The notes below the pieces were generated by a model. The model was given only the letters and a program-made list of their open reading frames with translations. It ran no database searches and was not told the DNA's origin. Shown piece by piece: positions 36,344-45,308 of a stretch of DNA of 64,000 nucleotides (position 1 is the stretch's first letter; each line of letters opens with the position of its first letter). A program made the position numbers and the translations under genes. Origin of the DNA: an uncultured Pelagibacteraceae bacterium (GTDB lineage Bacteria > Pseudomonadota > Alphaproteobacteria > Pelagibacterales > Pelagibacteraceae); NCBI GenBank assembly GCA_902521355.1, contig CABYRT010000002.1, forward strand, positions 1 to 64,000. Direction: 5' to 3'.

Positions 36344-36550
36344 TCAATCATCTAAACTTGGAAAGCTACTATTTTTTCCATAATTAATAATTTTATTTTT
36401 AAAATCATCAAAAGAAATATTTTTATCAATATCTAAATTTGGTTTTTCAACCATATCATCATTTTTTTTCTTTAAAAAAGAACCAAAGTTTTGGTTAGAA
36501 CAATTATTTATAAATAAAAAAATTAATAAAATTATCAGTATTCTCATCAA
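36344..36550 (-). CDS. Small putative lipoprotein
   Basis: This 68-residue protein has a hydrophobic N-terminal segment (ILIILLIFLFI) ending in an NNC lipobox-like site near residue 17. A short Lys/Asp-rich mature part follows. It sits tightly between argC and hom and overlaps the argC stop by four bases. No family is recognised; the lipobox is suboptimal but plausible. Confidence 0.6.
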   Translation of the reverse strand: MMRILIILLIFLFINNCSNQNFGSFLKKKNDDMVEKPNLDIDKNISFDDFKNKIINYGKNSSFPSLDD

Positions 36551-37569
36551 TTTAATCCTTCGTCAGACTTATATCCAAATAAAATGTTCATATTTTGAAC
36601 AGCCTGTCCACTACCACCCTTAATCAAATTATCTATTGCTGACAATATAATAATTTTATTCTTATATTTACTCTCACACACGGAAATATAACAGTTATTT
36701 GTGTTTATTACTTCATTAGTTCCTAAAAAAGTATTTGGTTTCAAAATTTTAATGAATTTATGATTTTTGTAATATTTTTTTAAAAAAGAATAAATTTTTT
36801 TAAGAGAATCATTTCTTTTTAGATCTAAATACATAGTAGTTAATATTCCTCTAAACATTGGTGAAAGATGAGGTGTAAATTGAAATTTTACCTTTTTGCC
36901 AGTTTTTATTTTTAGTTCCTGATCAATTTCTGAATTGTGTCTATGAAACGCTAAACCATAAGCACTCAATGTCTCATTTAAAAATTTGTTGTTATATTTT
37001 TTATGAATATTTCTGCCTGCACCTGAATAACCAGATTTAGAGTCAATTATGATATTGTTTGATTTAACAATATTTTTATTAATTAACGGTACTAGGGGTA
37101 ACAAAATTGATGTTGGATAACAGCCTGGACAAGAAATTATTTTATATTTCTTAATACTTTTATTATTTAACTCAGGTAAAGAATAAATACTTTTTTTTAT
37201 TAATTTAGGAGCATTGTGTTTGATTTTATACCATTTGAGGTAATCACTAGATGATTTAAGTCTAAAATCTGCTGCTAAATCAATTAAAATATTTTTATTA
37301 TTTAAATTTTTTGAAATTTTTTGAGCCTCTCCATTGGGTAATGCAGTAAATACAACATCAACACTGTTTAATAACTCTTTATTAAATTTAACAATATTTG
37401 GTAGTTTATATTTATTGAAGTATTTATCATAAGAACTAATTTTCTTACCTACAGAGGTATCACCGCAAAGATATTTAATTTTAACTCTTTTATGTTTGGT
37501 TAATAATTTGACCAATTGAATACCTATGTATCCAGTAGCTCCAGCAACTAATGCATTAATCATAGACAT
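36547..37569 (-). CDS. argC: N-acetyl-gamma-glutamyl-phosphate reductase
   Basis: ArgC performs the NADPH-dependent third step of arginine synthesis. The 340-residue protein has the nucleotide-binding GATGYIGIQLVKLL, the catalytic cysteine in ISCPGCYPTSILLPL, and GYSGAGR and HRHNSEIDQEL. A second in-frame ATG two codons in (37563) is an equally good start. It lies downstream of rpsI with a 33-bp gap. Confidence 0.94.
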   Translation of the reverse strand: MSMINALVAGATGYIGIQLVKLLTKHKRVKIKYLCGDTSVGKKISSYDKYFNKYKLPNIVKFNKELLNSVDVVFTALPNGEAQKISKNLNNKNILIDLAADFRLKSSSDYLKWYKIKHNAPKLIKKSIYSLPELNNKSIKKYKIISCPGCYPTSILLPLVPLINKNIVKSNNIIIDSKSGYSGAGRNIHKKYNNKFLNETLSAYGLAFHRHNSEIDQELKIKTGKKVKFQFTPHLSPMFRGILTTMYLDLKRNDSLKKIYSFLKKYYKNHKFIKILKPNTFLGTNEVINTNNCYISVCESKYKNKIIILSAIDNLIKGGSGQAVQNMNILFGYKSDEGLN

Positions 37570-37602
37570 AATGTAATATAACAGTTGTTTAATAAAATGG
37601 TA

Positions 37603-38034
37603 TTATCTTTTAGAGAATTGATAACTTCTTCTAGCTTTTGCACGACCGGGTTTTTTTCTCTCAACTGATCTAGAATCTCTCGTGGTAAGTTTTTCTTTTC
37701 TAAGTGTTGGTTTTAGATTTTCATCAAATTGTAAAAGTGCTCTTGATATACCATGTACCAATGCTCCTGCTTGACCTGTATGTCCACCACCAACAACTTG
37801 AGATCTAACATCGTATTCTGTAGATTGATTGATAATTTCAAAAGGTCTTAGTATTTGCATTTTATGAGTAGCTCTTGTGAAATAATCATCTAAATTTTTA
37901 CCATTAACGTAAATTTTACCAGTCCCCTTTTTTAACCAAACTTTTGCAATTGAAGTCTTTCTTCTACCTGTTGCATATTTTGCATCTTTAAAATCTAATT
38001 TTAGTTTTGAAGATGTAGATTGATTTGTTTCCAT
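37603..38034 (-). CDS. rpsI: Ribosomal protein S9
   Basis: S9 is a small-subunit protein whose C-terminal tail reaches the P-site tRNA. The 143-residue protein has ATGRRKTSIAKVW, GGGHTGQAGALVHGISRALL and the basic end KKPGRAKARRSYQFSKR. It is paired with rplM one base upstream, the standard L13-S9 operon. Confidence 0.97.
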   Translation of the reverse strand: METNQSTSSKLKLDFKDAKYATGRRKTSIAKVWLKKGTGKIYVNGKNLDDYFTRATHKMQILRPFEIINQSTEYDVRSQVVGGGHTGQAGALVHGISRALLQFDENLKPTLRKEKLTTRDSRSVERKKPGRAKARRSYQFSKR

Positions 38035-38035
38035 T

Positions 38036-38494
38036 TTAATTTCTTACTATATTTTTTGAATTAAGTTTTCCGATCTCAATTACTTCAGGGTTTTGTGATG
38101 AATGAGGATGATCCGATCCTGAATAAACCTTAAGTTTAGTTAGTTGTTTTTTAGCTAAAGGACCGCCAGGTAACATTCTTTTTACTGCCATTTTTAAAAT
38201 TTCACCTGGTTTTGAAGATTGTAATATTTCAGGTGTTGTTTCTTTAATTCCGCCGGGATGACCCGTATGTCTATAATATTTTTTATTTGAAAACTTATTT
38301 CCTGTAAATTTTAATTGATCTACGTTTTTAACAACAACAAAATCTCCACTATCCATATGAGGAGTAAATGTTGCTTTATTTTTTCCTCTAAGAATTTTTG
38401 ATACAACAGTTGCTAGTCTCCCAACTACAGCTCCAGTTGCGTCAATTTCAAACCATTTACTATTAAGGTCATCTTTTTTAAGAAATTTAGTCAT
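38036..38494 (-). CDS. rplM: Ribosomal protein L13
   Basis: L13 is an early assembly protein of the large subunit. The conserved blocks KWFEIDATGAVVGRLATVVSKILRGKNKATFTPHMDSGDFVVVKN and RMLPGGPLAKKQLTKLKVYSGSDHPH identify it. The track start adds 13 residues; the internal ATG at 38494 (MTKFLKKDDL) matches the normal N terminus, leaving a 155-bp divergent gap to metY. Confidence 0.96.
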   Translation of the reverse strand: MTKFLKKDDLNSKWFEIDATGAVVGRLATVVSKILRGKNKATFTPHMDSGDFVVVKNVDQLKFTGNKFSNKKYYRHTGHPGGIKETTPEILQSSKPGEILKMAVKRMLPGGPLAKKQLTKLKVYSGSDHPHSSQNPEVIEIGKLNSKNIVRN

Positions 38495-38544
38495 AATTGC
38501 GGGATTAATACTTATAAATCGATATATTGTCAAACGATATACAG

Positions 38545-38645
38545 TTAGAACTTAAGTCATTTTTGATAGTTTTAACTAATAAATAGGCTATAAATAAGCG
38601 ATAATATTTGTTTATAATAAATCTTAAAAATTTAAACAGGAGCAA
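38545..38645 (+). promoter_or_regulatory. Candidate SAM-V-type riboswitch in the metY leader
   Basis: A SAM-V/SAM-II-related riboswitch is known upstream of metY in Pelagibacter. This leader has the right position, a TTGATAGTTTTAACTA element, an ATAG/CTAT helix option around AAATAGGCTATAAATAAGC, and an AGGAGCAAC ribosome-binding region just before the start codon. I could not score it against the published consensus, so the call rests mainly on gene context. Confidence 0.5.
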
Positions 38646-38649
38646 CTAA

Positions 38650-39978
38650 ATGTCAGATAAAAAAGGAATGGATCCTAAAACATATAAATTTGATACCCTC
38701 AGTTTACACGCAGGATATCAACCTCATAAAAATGCTGGTTCGAGACAAGTACCAATATACCAAACAACTTCATATCTATTTGATGATGTAGATCACGCGG
38801 CAGCATTATTTAATTTAGAAAGGGGTGGACATATTTATAGTAGGATATCAAATCCGACAGTTGCCGTTTTAGAAGAAAGAGTTGCTTCATTAGAAGGTGG
38901 AACAGCTGCACTTGCTACATCGTCTGGTATGAGTGCAATATTTCTTGCAGTAATGACTCTTTGTGAAGCAGGAGACCATTTAGTTGTATCATCTCAGCTT
39001 TATGGAGGAACTGTAAATTTATTTAGGTTAACACTTCCAAAATTTGGAATTAAAACAACTTTTGTAAAACCAAGAGACACAGAGGGATTTAAAAAAGCAA
39101 TTCAAAAAAATACAAAAGGTATTTTTGGAGAACTTGTTGGTAATCCAGGAAATGAAATAATGAATATGCCTGAGATTGCTAAAATAGCTCACGACGCAGG
39201 TATTCCTTTAATGGTAGATGCAACTTATCAAACACCTTATTTATGTAAACCTATAGAACACGGTGCTGATATCGTAGTTCATTCACTTACTAAATGGATG
39301 GCAGGACATGGATCTTCAATGGCTGGTATAATAGTTGAAGGTGGTAAGTTTGACTGGATGCAAAATGATAAATTTCCAACAATGACACAACCATATGAAG
39401 GTTATCATGGATTATCTTTTGCTGAAGAATTTGGACCAACAGCTTTTACAATGAAAGCAAGAGCAGAAGGTATGAGAGATTTTGGTCCTTGTCTAAGCCC
39501 TCAAAATGCTTGGAATGTGTTACAAGGTATAGAGACACTTTCTGTCAGAATGAAAAAACATTGTGAGAATGCTGAAAAAATGGTCGAGTATTTATTGGGT
39601 CATGAAAGTGTTGCTTGGGTTTCACATCCAAGTGTACCAGATCATCCTGATCATGATTTAGCAAGCAAATTATTGCCCAATGGTAAAGGATCAATGATAG
39701 CATTTGGTATTAAAGGAGGAAAAGCTGCTGGTGAAGCATTTATTAATAACGTTAAACTTGCTTCTCATTTAGCAAATGTTGGTGATACACGTACATTAGT
39801 AATTCATCCAGCATCAGCTACACATTCTCAAATGGATGAAGCTACATTAAAATTTGCTGGTTTATCCCATGATATGATAAGATTATCTGTCGGTATTGAA
39901 GATATAGATGATATCAAAAATGACTTTGAAAATGGATTTAGAGCTGCTAGGAAACCTAGACTCGTATCCAATCAATGA
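38650..39978 (+). CDS. metY: O-acetylhomoserine sulfhydrylase
   Basis: MetY makes homocysteine from O-acetylhomoserine and sulfide, or methionine from methanethiol, using PLP. The 442-residue Cys/Met-metabolism enzyme has YSRISNPTVAVLEERVASLEGG, ATSSGMSAIF, and the PLP lysine in VHSLTKWMAGHG, with DTRTLVIHPASATHSQ near the end. An unusually good Shine-Dalgarno (AGGAG) precedes it. A hydrolase and a methyltransferase-like gene follow closely. Confidence 0.95.
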   Translation: MSDKKGMDPKTYKFDTLSLHAGYQPHKNAGSRQVPIYQTTSYLFDDVDHAAALFNLERGGHIYSRISNPTVAVLEERVASLEGGTAALATSSGMSAIFLAVMTLCEAGDHLVVSSQLYGGTVNLFRLTLPKFGIKTTFVKPRDTEGFKKAIQKNTKGIFGELVGNPGNEIMNMPEIAKIAHDAGIPLMVDATYQTPYLCKPIEHGADIVVHSLTKWMAGHGSSMAGIIVEGGKFDWMQNDKFPTMTQPYEGYHGLSFAEEFGPTAFTMKARAEGMRDFGPCLSPQNAWNVLQGIETLSVRMKKHCENAEKMVEYLLGHESVAWVSHPSVPDHPDHDLASKLLPNGKGSMIAFGIKGGKAAGEAFINNVKLASHLANVGDTRTLVIHPASATHSQMDEATLKFAGLSHDMIRLSVGIEDIDDIKNDFENGFRAARKPRLVSNQ

Positions 39979-40787
39979 AGTTTCAGGTAAATAATAACGA
40001 GGTTTATGCTTCTACGGGTGGTAGACCATTCGATAAAAATAAACCATTAATAATCTTTGTGCATGGAAGTGGACTAACTCATATGACATGGGTTTTGCAA
40101 ACAAGATATTTTGCGTTCCATGGATATAGTGTTTTAGCTTTAGATATGCCAGGTCATGGATTGTCAGGAGGAGAAAGTTTAAAATCAATTGAGGATATGG
40201 CTGATTGGGTTAGTGATGTTATTGATTCAGTAGGATACAAGGAAGCCTCTTTAGTTGGTCATTCTCAAGGTTGTTTAGTTACTGTGGAGTGTACGGCGAG
40301 AAATCCTGATAAAATAAAAACTTTAAGTTTAATGGGTGGAGCTGGTGCAATTCCGATGAATCCTGAATTATTATCTTTAGCGGAAAATAATGATCCTAAG
40401 GCCGTTGAACTAATGATGGACTGGGCACATGGGCCAGCTGGCCATTTTGGTGGTCATCCTGTGCCAGGTTTATATCATATTAATACAGGTTCAATGTTAG
40501 CTAAAACTAGAACAATAAAAAATACTCTCGGTGTAGATTTTAGAGCATGTGATAATTACAAAAATGGTTTTGAGGCTGCAAAACAAATTAAGATACCTAC
40601 CCTTTCTATACTTGCAACAGACGATAAAATGTGTCCAGTAAAAGAGGGTAAAAAACTAGCTAATTTAATTGAAGGAAGTCAAATAGATATAATAGATAAT
40701 TGCGGACACATGATGTTGTTAGAAGAAGCAGATAGAGTATTAAATGTTTTAAAAAAATTTATTACAACAAATTATCCAGCAAATTAG
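39975..40787 (+). CDS. Alpha/beta hydrolase
   Basis: This 270-residue hydrolase has the oxyanion-hole block FVHGSGLTHMTWV, the nucleophile elbow GHSQGC (Ser), an acid in ILATDDKMCP (Asp) and the catalytic His in NCGHMMLLEEADRV, a complete triad. It overlaps metY by four bases, so the products are likely made together. The substrate is unknown. A role in methionine-related chemistry is only implied by position. Confidence 0.88.
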   Translation: MKFQVNNNEVYASTGGRPFDKNKPLIIFVHGSGLTHMTWVLQTRYFAFHGYSVLALDMPGHGLSGGESLKSIEDMADWVSDVIDSVGYKEASLVGHSQGCLVTVECTARNPDKIKTLSLMGGAGAIPMNPELLSLAENNDPKAVELMMDWAHGPAGHFGGHPVPGLYHINTGSMLAKTRTIKNTLGVDFRACDNYKNGFEAAKQIKIPTLSILATDDKMCPVKEGKKLANLIEGSQIDIIDNCGHMMLLEEADRVLNVLKKFITTNYPAN

Positions 40788-40806
40788 TAATTGCAAATTT
40801 GCATTT

Positions 40807-41916
40807 ATGAAAAAAAATTTTAGATTTTTTGATAATAGACAAAAATATTTACTTTTCGTTACAACAACTAACGAAAAGAATAAAATTGCTGATGCGTTAA
40901 AACCTATTGTTCAAAAATTAAAACCAAAATTTCCAGCATTAAAAATATTTGATGCAGGTATGGGTGATGGATCATTATTGATGAGTGTAATGAGGCAATG
41001 TCATCAGAAACTGCCTCAAATCCCTTTACTAGTAAGTACAAAGGAAATAAGCATGGAAGATGTTAGATTAGGACTTGAAAAGCTTCCAGATCGATTTATC
41101 GAACATAAAAACACAGTATTTGTTATATCAAACCTAAATTATGTTGAATCCACTGCACTCAAATCAAATGACAAAAAAAAACAAAAAAAAATGAATTGGA
41201 AAATTGTTAAGTTAAAAGGTAATTCTTCACTAGATTTTTCAAATCAATTAAGAAAACTTAATCAAGAATTTTTAAGTAAAAAATGGCAAATAGAGAGAAA
41301 CCCTAAAAATGGTAATCCTACATATAAAGAACCTTCAGTTATAGTGATTTATAGAAAAGATCAGGAATTTTCATTAAAAAATGTTATTCCAAAAAAAAAT
41401 AATGGGAAAAACAGTTACGACTTAATCATTGCATCTCAACCTTATAGATCAAGAATATCTGCAGAGAAAAAAGTAAAGTATGTAATTGATCCAATGATAA
41501 AATCGTTAGATAAGAAAGGTAAATTGGTGGTAGTTCATGCATGTGGAAATGATCCAGGAAATAAAATTATTAAGAAAATCTGGCCAAAAGAAAAGCCATT
41601 TCCTTCTCTATACAATTCAATAATAAAATATATAAAAAATAATACAGACAATGAAATTTTGAAAAATTTAAAATTTAATAAAAAACAAACTATTAAATAT
41701 GTCCTGCGTGCATTACCGAATGAAATTAGCGGTGGTATTGCTACTTCATTAATATTTTCAGCATGGAATGCCGCGGTGTATGTTAACCAAATATCAGATG
41801 AGCAAATAATGAATGCAGAAAGAAAAAAATATTACCAAAAAGTTGTAAAAGATATCGTCAATAAAAATAAAGGATTATATTTTAACAATGAATTATTTGT
41901 TATTGAAAAAAAATGA
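40807..41916 (+). CDS. Methyltransferase-like protein of unknown function
   Basis: This 369-residue protein has a class I SAM-binding-like loop, IFDAGMGDGSLLMSVM, near residue 50. Later blocks are SYDLIIASQPYRS, KKGKLVVVHACGNDPGNKIIKKIWP and ALPNEISGGIATSLIFSAWNAAVYV. I do not recognise a named family. Following metY and a hydrolase, it could use SAM in sulfur or lipid-precursor chemistry. Nineteen bases separate it from the hydrolase, and its end meets ctaA tail to tail with no overlap. Confidence 0.6.
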   Translation: MKKNFRFFDNRQKYLLFVTTTNEKNKIADALKPIVQKLKPKFPALKIFDAGMGDGSLLMSVMRQCHQKLPQIPLLVSTKEISMEDVRLGLEKLPDRFIEHKNTVFVISNLNYVESTALKSNDKKKQKKMNWKIVKLKGNSSLDFSNQLRKLNQEFLSKKWQIERNPKNGNPTYKEPSVIVIYRKDQEFSLKNVIPKKNNGKNSYDLIIASQPYRSRISAEKKVKYVIDPMIKSLDKKGKLVVVHACGNDPGNKIIKKIWPKEKPFPSLYNSIIKYIKNNTDNEILKNLKFNKKQTIKYVLRALPNEISGGIATSLIFSAWNAAVYVNQISDEQIMNAERKKYYQKVVKDIVNKNKGLYFNNELFVIEKK

Positions 41917-42933
41917 TCAACTAAATCTATTCTTGTACAAAAAATATAATGATGATGTTATCAATAATATTGAACTAAATTGGTGCAAAGACGCTACTAA
42001 AATACTGGCACCAGACAAAACGGTAAAAATTCCCAATAAAATTTGTAATAATATAATCAAACCTAAAATAGATACAGCTTTAAATAAATAAAAAATTTTA
42101 TTCCGATAAGTTATATATGAAACCACTATGAAAATAATGAATATTAAATAAGCTAAATTTCGATGTAAATATTGAACTAGTGATGGATCACTAAAAACAG
42201 ATAATTTAAATAAATTAATATATTTATTGTCATCTGGAAAATATGAATTACCCATTAGCGGCCAAGTGTTATAAATTTTTCCTGCATCCATACCTGAAAC
42301 GAATGCACCAATAATAATTTGTAAGAAAATTAATAATAAAAAAAATTCAGGTATATAATTATTAATTTTTTTATCATTAATATTTGAATTTATTAAACTT
42401 AAATAATTCCAATAAATTAAAGATAAAATAATAAATGCAAATAAAAGGTGAACTGACAACCTAAAATGACTTACATCTATATTATTCACTAGACCACTCT
42501 GGACCATGTACCAACCTAAAAATCCCTGAAAACAAATTAAAAAAAAGATAAAATAAAAATTATAAATTTTTTTAACGCCTAATTTGATAGAAAAGAAAAT
42601 TAAAGGTATCAGAAAAGCTAAACCAATAACGCGCCCAAAAAATCTGTGTGCCCACTCCCACCAAAATATCACTTTGAATTCACTTAAAGTCATTGAATAA
42701 TTTTGAAGCTTAAATTCAGGTATTTGCTTATAAGCTTCAAAATAAGCTATCCAAGCATCATTGTTAATTGGTGGAAAAAAGCCTTTAAAAAATTCCCATT
42801 CAGTAATTGATAGACCAGAATCTGTAAGTCTTGTTAAACCTCCAACAACTATCATTGCTGAGATCAAAATAAACATAATTAGCAACCAATTAGATATGTA
42901 TATTCTGTATTTTGTATTTATTTCGGTATACAT
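41917..42933 (-). CDS. ctaA: Heme A synthase
   Basis: CtaA (COX15 family) oxidises haem O to haem A for aa3-type cytochrome oxidase. The 338-residue protein has eight hydrophobic spans and the histidine-bearing blocks VVGGLTRLTDSGLSITEW, WWEWAHRFFGRVIGLAFLIP, DVSHFRLSVHLLFAF, and VQYLHRNLAYLIF. It implies a haem A-dependent terminal oxidase elsewhere. Confidence 0.94.
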   Translation of the reverse strand: MYTEINTKYRIYISNWLLIMFILISAMIVVGGLTRLTDSGLSITEWEFFKGFFPPINNDAWIAYFEAYKQIPEFKLQNYSMTLSEFKVIFWWEWAHRFFGRVIGLAFLIPLIFFSIKLGVKKIYNFYFIFFLICFQGFLGWYMVQSGLVNNIDVSHFRLSVHLLFAFIILSLIYWNYLSLINSNINDKKINNYIPEFFLLLIFLQIIIGAFVSGMDAGKIYNTWPLMGNSYFPDDNKYINLFKLSVFSDPSLVQYLHRNLAYLIFIIFIVVSYITYRNKIFYLFKAVSILGLIILLQILLGIFTVLSGASILVASLHQFSSILLITSSLYFLYKNRFS

Positions 42934-42976
42934 AATTGTTTAAATATAATATTTATTTATAAATCCAATTGATCAA

Positions 42977-43267
42977 ATGTCGCCTGATAAAAGAAAAAAA
43001 TTAAACATCCTGAGAAAGAAATTAGATCTACTTGATAATAAGCTTATTAAATTGATAAAAATTAGGACTAATATAGTTAAAGAAGTTCTTAAACTTAAAA
43101 CCTACAAACATGAAATTGTTGACAAGAAAAGAATTTCTTTAATTCTTAAAAATATAAAAAAAAAATCAATTAAAAATAAAATTGACCCTAAGATAACTAA
43201 TCGAATATGGAAAAATATGATATTGTCTTATATTGATTTTGAGAGAAGAAACTTTAAAAAAAAATAA
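42977..43267 (+). CDS. Stand-alone chorismate mutase (AroQ type)
   Basis: This 96-residue all-helical protein follows the AroQ pattern: LRKKLDLLDNKLIKLIKIRTNIVKEVLKLK, then DKKRISLILKNI, and a C-terminal helix with IWKNMI. The active-site Arg and Lys positions of the first helix are present. It would convert chorismate to prephenate for Phe/Tyr. It is divergent from ctaA and convergent with rpmG. Confidence 0.88.
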   Translation: MSPDKRKKLNILRKKLDLLDNKLIKLIKIRTNIVKEVLKLKTYKHEIVDKKRISLILKNIKKKSIKNKIDPKITNRIWKNMILSYIDFERRNFKKK

Positions 43268-43459
43268 TTACTTACTATGTGGTGGTAACTTCTTTTCAAC
43301 AAAAATTTCATGTTTTCTTGTTGCTGGATTGTATTTTTTTGCCTTCAATTTAACTTTTGCCTTTTCACCACCAGCAGGTTTTTTTACATAATAGAAAAAG
43401 GGGCTGTCTGGTTTAGTTTCAGGAACTAGTCTTACTTTAACATGTGTTTTTTTAGCCAT
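43268..43459 (-). CDS. rpmG: Ribosomal protein L33 (zinc-free form)
   Basis: This 63-residue protein has AKKTHVKVRLVPE, FFYYVKKPAG, LKAKKYNPATRKHEIFVEKKLP. It is the Cys-less form that does not bind zinc. The gene overlaps the MerR-type regulator by eight bases. Confidence 0.93.
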   Translation of the reverse strand: MAKKTHVKVRLVPETKPDSPFFYYVKKPAGGEKAKVKLKAKKYNPATRKHEIFVEKKLPPHSK

Positions 43460-43820
43460 TGCTTTTTATACTTTTTAAAATTTTTGATATTTTACTAATT
43501 CTTGCTTCTATCAATTTTTTTTTGTTTATAGTTTTATTATATTCTACGTCAAGCTTAGAATTATTATTTTGTAAATATTTTTTTGCTCCTTTAATTGTCA
43601 TGCCTTGGTTTTTAAGAAGAAATTGAATTTTTTTTAATATTTCAATTTTATTATTGTCATAATATCTTCTATTACCAGCGAAAATGTGTGGTTTAACCTC
43701 TTTGAATTCCTTTTCCCAAAAACGAATTGTATGAGTTGATAATCTACCAGATTTAGTGTCTACTAAGTTCAAAATTTTAGCAACTTCTCCAATAGTTTTA
43801 TATAATTTATTTTTATTCAT
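43452..43820 (-). CDS. MerR-family transcriptional regulator
   Basis: This 122-residue protein has the MerR winged-helix start YKTIGEVAKILNL, the THTIRFWEKEFKEVKPHIFAGNRRYYDNNKIEILKKI block, then a short coiled coil. No metal-binding cysteines are present. In alphaproteobacteria this MerR-like gene habitually follows plsX and ihfA, as here; its target is unknown. Confidence 0.9.
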   Translation of the reverse strand: MNKNKLYKTIGEVAKILNLVDTKSGRLSTHTIRFWEKEFKEVKPHIFAGNRRYYDNNKIEILKKIQFLLKNQGMTIKGAKKYLQNNNSKLDVEYNKTINKKKLIEARISKISKILKSIKSNG

Positions 43821-44109
43821 TTTTGTTTATAAAATTTTTTAATTCTTTTGATGGTTTAAACAATATCACATTACGTTCTGAGATAATTTTTTTTTCTAAT
43901 GTCTTGGGATTTCTACCAATCCTACTTTTTTTATGCCTTAAACTAAATGTTCCAAATTTTGATATTTTTACTTTTTTTTTATTTAAAATTTCATCTAAAA
44001 GTATTAGAAAAAAATCTTCTAGTAAACTTTCACAAACTTTTTTTGAAAACCCTAATTGCATATAAATTGAATTTGTTATTTCTTTTTTTGTTAAATTAAC
44101 TCTCATCAA
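43813..44109 (-). CDS. ihfA: Integration host factor/HU-family subunit (IHF alpha)
   Basis: This 98-residue DNA-bending protein has VNLTKKEITNSIYMQLGFSK, the VKISKFGTFSLRHKKSRIGRNPKTLE arm, and VILFKPSKELKNFIN. Position after plsX supports IHF alpha over HU. IHF shapes DNA for recombination and transcription, including by tyrosine recombinases. It overlaps both neighbours. Confidence 0.9.
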   Translation of the reverse strand: MMRVNLTKKEITNSIYMQLGFSKKVCESLLEDFFLILLDEILNKKKVKISKFGTFSLRHKKSRIGRNPKTLEKKIISERNVILFKPSKELKNFINKNE

Positions 44110-45110
44110 ATTATATTTTTTTTTATCTTATCAATTAAATTTCCTTTTATAATTTTTTCGCAAACTTTTAAAGAATTTGCAAAACCAATTGCATCTGTGG
44201 ATCCATGACTTTTAATTACTGGTTTGTCTAATCCAAGTAAAATTGCACCATTGTACAATCTAGGATCTAATTTCTTTTTAAATTTTTTTAAATTATTAAT
44301 GTTTAAAAATCCTGATAATTTTCCCAAAAATGAATTATTAAAAGTATTTTTTAATTCAGACGTTATAAAATTTGCTGTTCCCTCTGCAGTTTTTAAAGCT
44401 ACATTTCCAGTAAATCCATCTGTTACTATCACATTAACATCTCCATCCATTATATGATTGCCTTCTATGTATCCTTTAAATTCAAATAATGAATTTTTTT
44501 TTTCATTTAGAATTTGATAAGTATTTTTAATTACACTATTACCTTTTAATTCTTCTGATCCTATATTTAATAAAGCTACTTTTGAAATCTCATTTTCAAA
44601 TAATGATTTATGTAGTGCTGACCCCATTAAACTAAAGTCAACTAGATTTTTTTCACTACATTCAATATTTGCACCTAAATCTAAAACTATATTCATGCCA
44701 TTTCTATTTGGCCACAATGCAGACAATGCTGGTTTATCAATTTTATCTATCATTTTTAAATTTAGTTTTGCAATCACAAATAATGCACCGGTATTTCCAG
44801 CTGAGACAATTGCATCTGATTGATTATCTTTTAAACTTTGTATGGAAAGCCACATGCTAGTGTCTTTACCTTTTTTGGCTGCAGATAGAGGGCTATCGGT
44901 ATCTTCAATATAATTTTGTGTATGTATAATTTTATATAAATTTGAAGGAATTTTTGTTTTTTTTATAGTTGTTTCTATTTTATTACAGTCTCCAAAAATA
45001 TTATAAAAAATATTTTTATTTTCCTTTGAATGTATCTCAATGCCCTTTATTACTTTATTAGGTGAGTTTTCACCTCCCATTGCATCGACTGCAATATTTA
45101 TTGGGTTCAT
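44106..45110 (-). CDS. plsX: Phosphate acyltransferase PlsX
   Basis: PlsX makes acyl-phosphate from acyl-ACP, feeding PlsY in phospholipid synthesis. The 334-residue protein starts NIAVDAMGGENSPNKVIKG and has TDSPLSAAKKGKDTSMW, AIVSAGNTGALF and MDGDVNVIVTDGFTGNVALKTAEG. It lies eight bases downstream of rpmF, the usual rpmF-plsX pairing. Confidence 0.95.
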   Translation of the reverse strand: MNPINIAVDAMGGENSPNKVIKGIEIHSKENKNIFYNIFGDCNKIETTIKKTKIPSNLYKIIHTQNYIEDTDSPLSAAKKGKDTSMWLSIQSLKDNQSDAIVSAGNTGALFVIAKLNLKMIDKIDKPALSALWPNRNGMNIVLDLGANIECSEKNLVDFSLMGSALHKSLFENEISKVALLNIGSEELKGNSVIKNTYQILNEKKNSLFEFKGYIEGNHIMDGDVNVIVTDGFTGNVALKTAEGTANFITSELKNTFNNSFLGKLSGFLNINNLKKFKKKLDPRLYNGAILLGLDKPVIKSHGSTDAIGFANSLKVCEKIIKGNLIDKIKKNII

Positions 45111-45118
45111 AAATATTT

Positions 45119-45298
45119 TTAGTCTTTAGGATCTAATACTTGTCTACCCTTGTAGAAACCAGTTTTAAGATCCATATGGTGAGATAGTCTATATTCACCA
45201 GATTTTTTATCCTCAATTATATTTTTAATATTTATTTTATTATGAGATCTACGTTTTCCAGCTCTTGATTTTGTTGTTTTTCGTTTTGGTACAGCCAT
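45119..45298 (-). CDS. rpmF: Ribosomal protein L32 (missed by the ORF track)
   Basis: This 59-residue frame begins [20 protein letters not shown] and contains [22 protein letters not shown], a clear L32. It is one residue under the track cutoff. No Cys is present, so it is the zinc-free form. It precedes plsX in the same direction. Confidence 0.95.
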   Translation of the reverse strand: MAVPKRKTTKSRAGKRRSHNKINIKNIIEDKKSGEYRLSHHMDLKTGFYKGRQVLDPKD

Positions 45299-45308
45299 AA
45301 AAAAATTT

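Noticed and set aside
36340-36351. hom start at the first ATG (36351)
   Set aside because: It overlaps the upstream lipoprotein gene; the ATG three codons later fits the family N terminus and leaves one base of spacing.
41888-42091. 67-aa plus-strand ORF over the end of ctaA
   Set aside because: It is a shadow of the methyltransferase-like gene and ctaA with no family resemblance.
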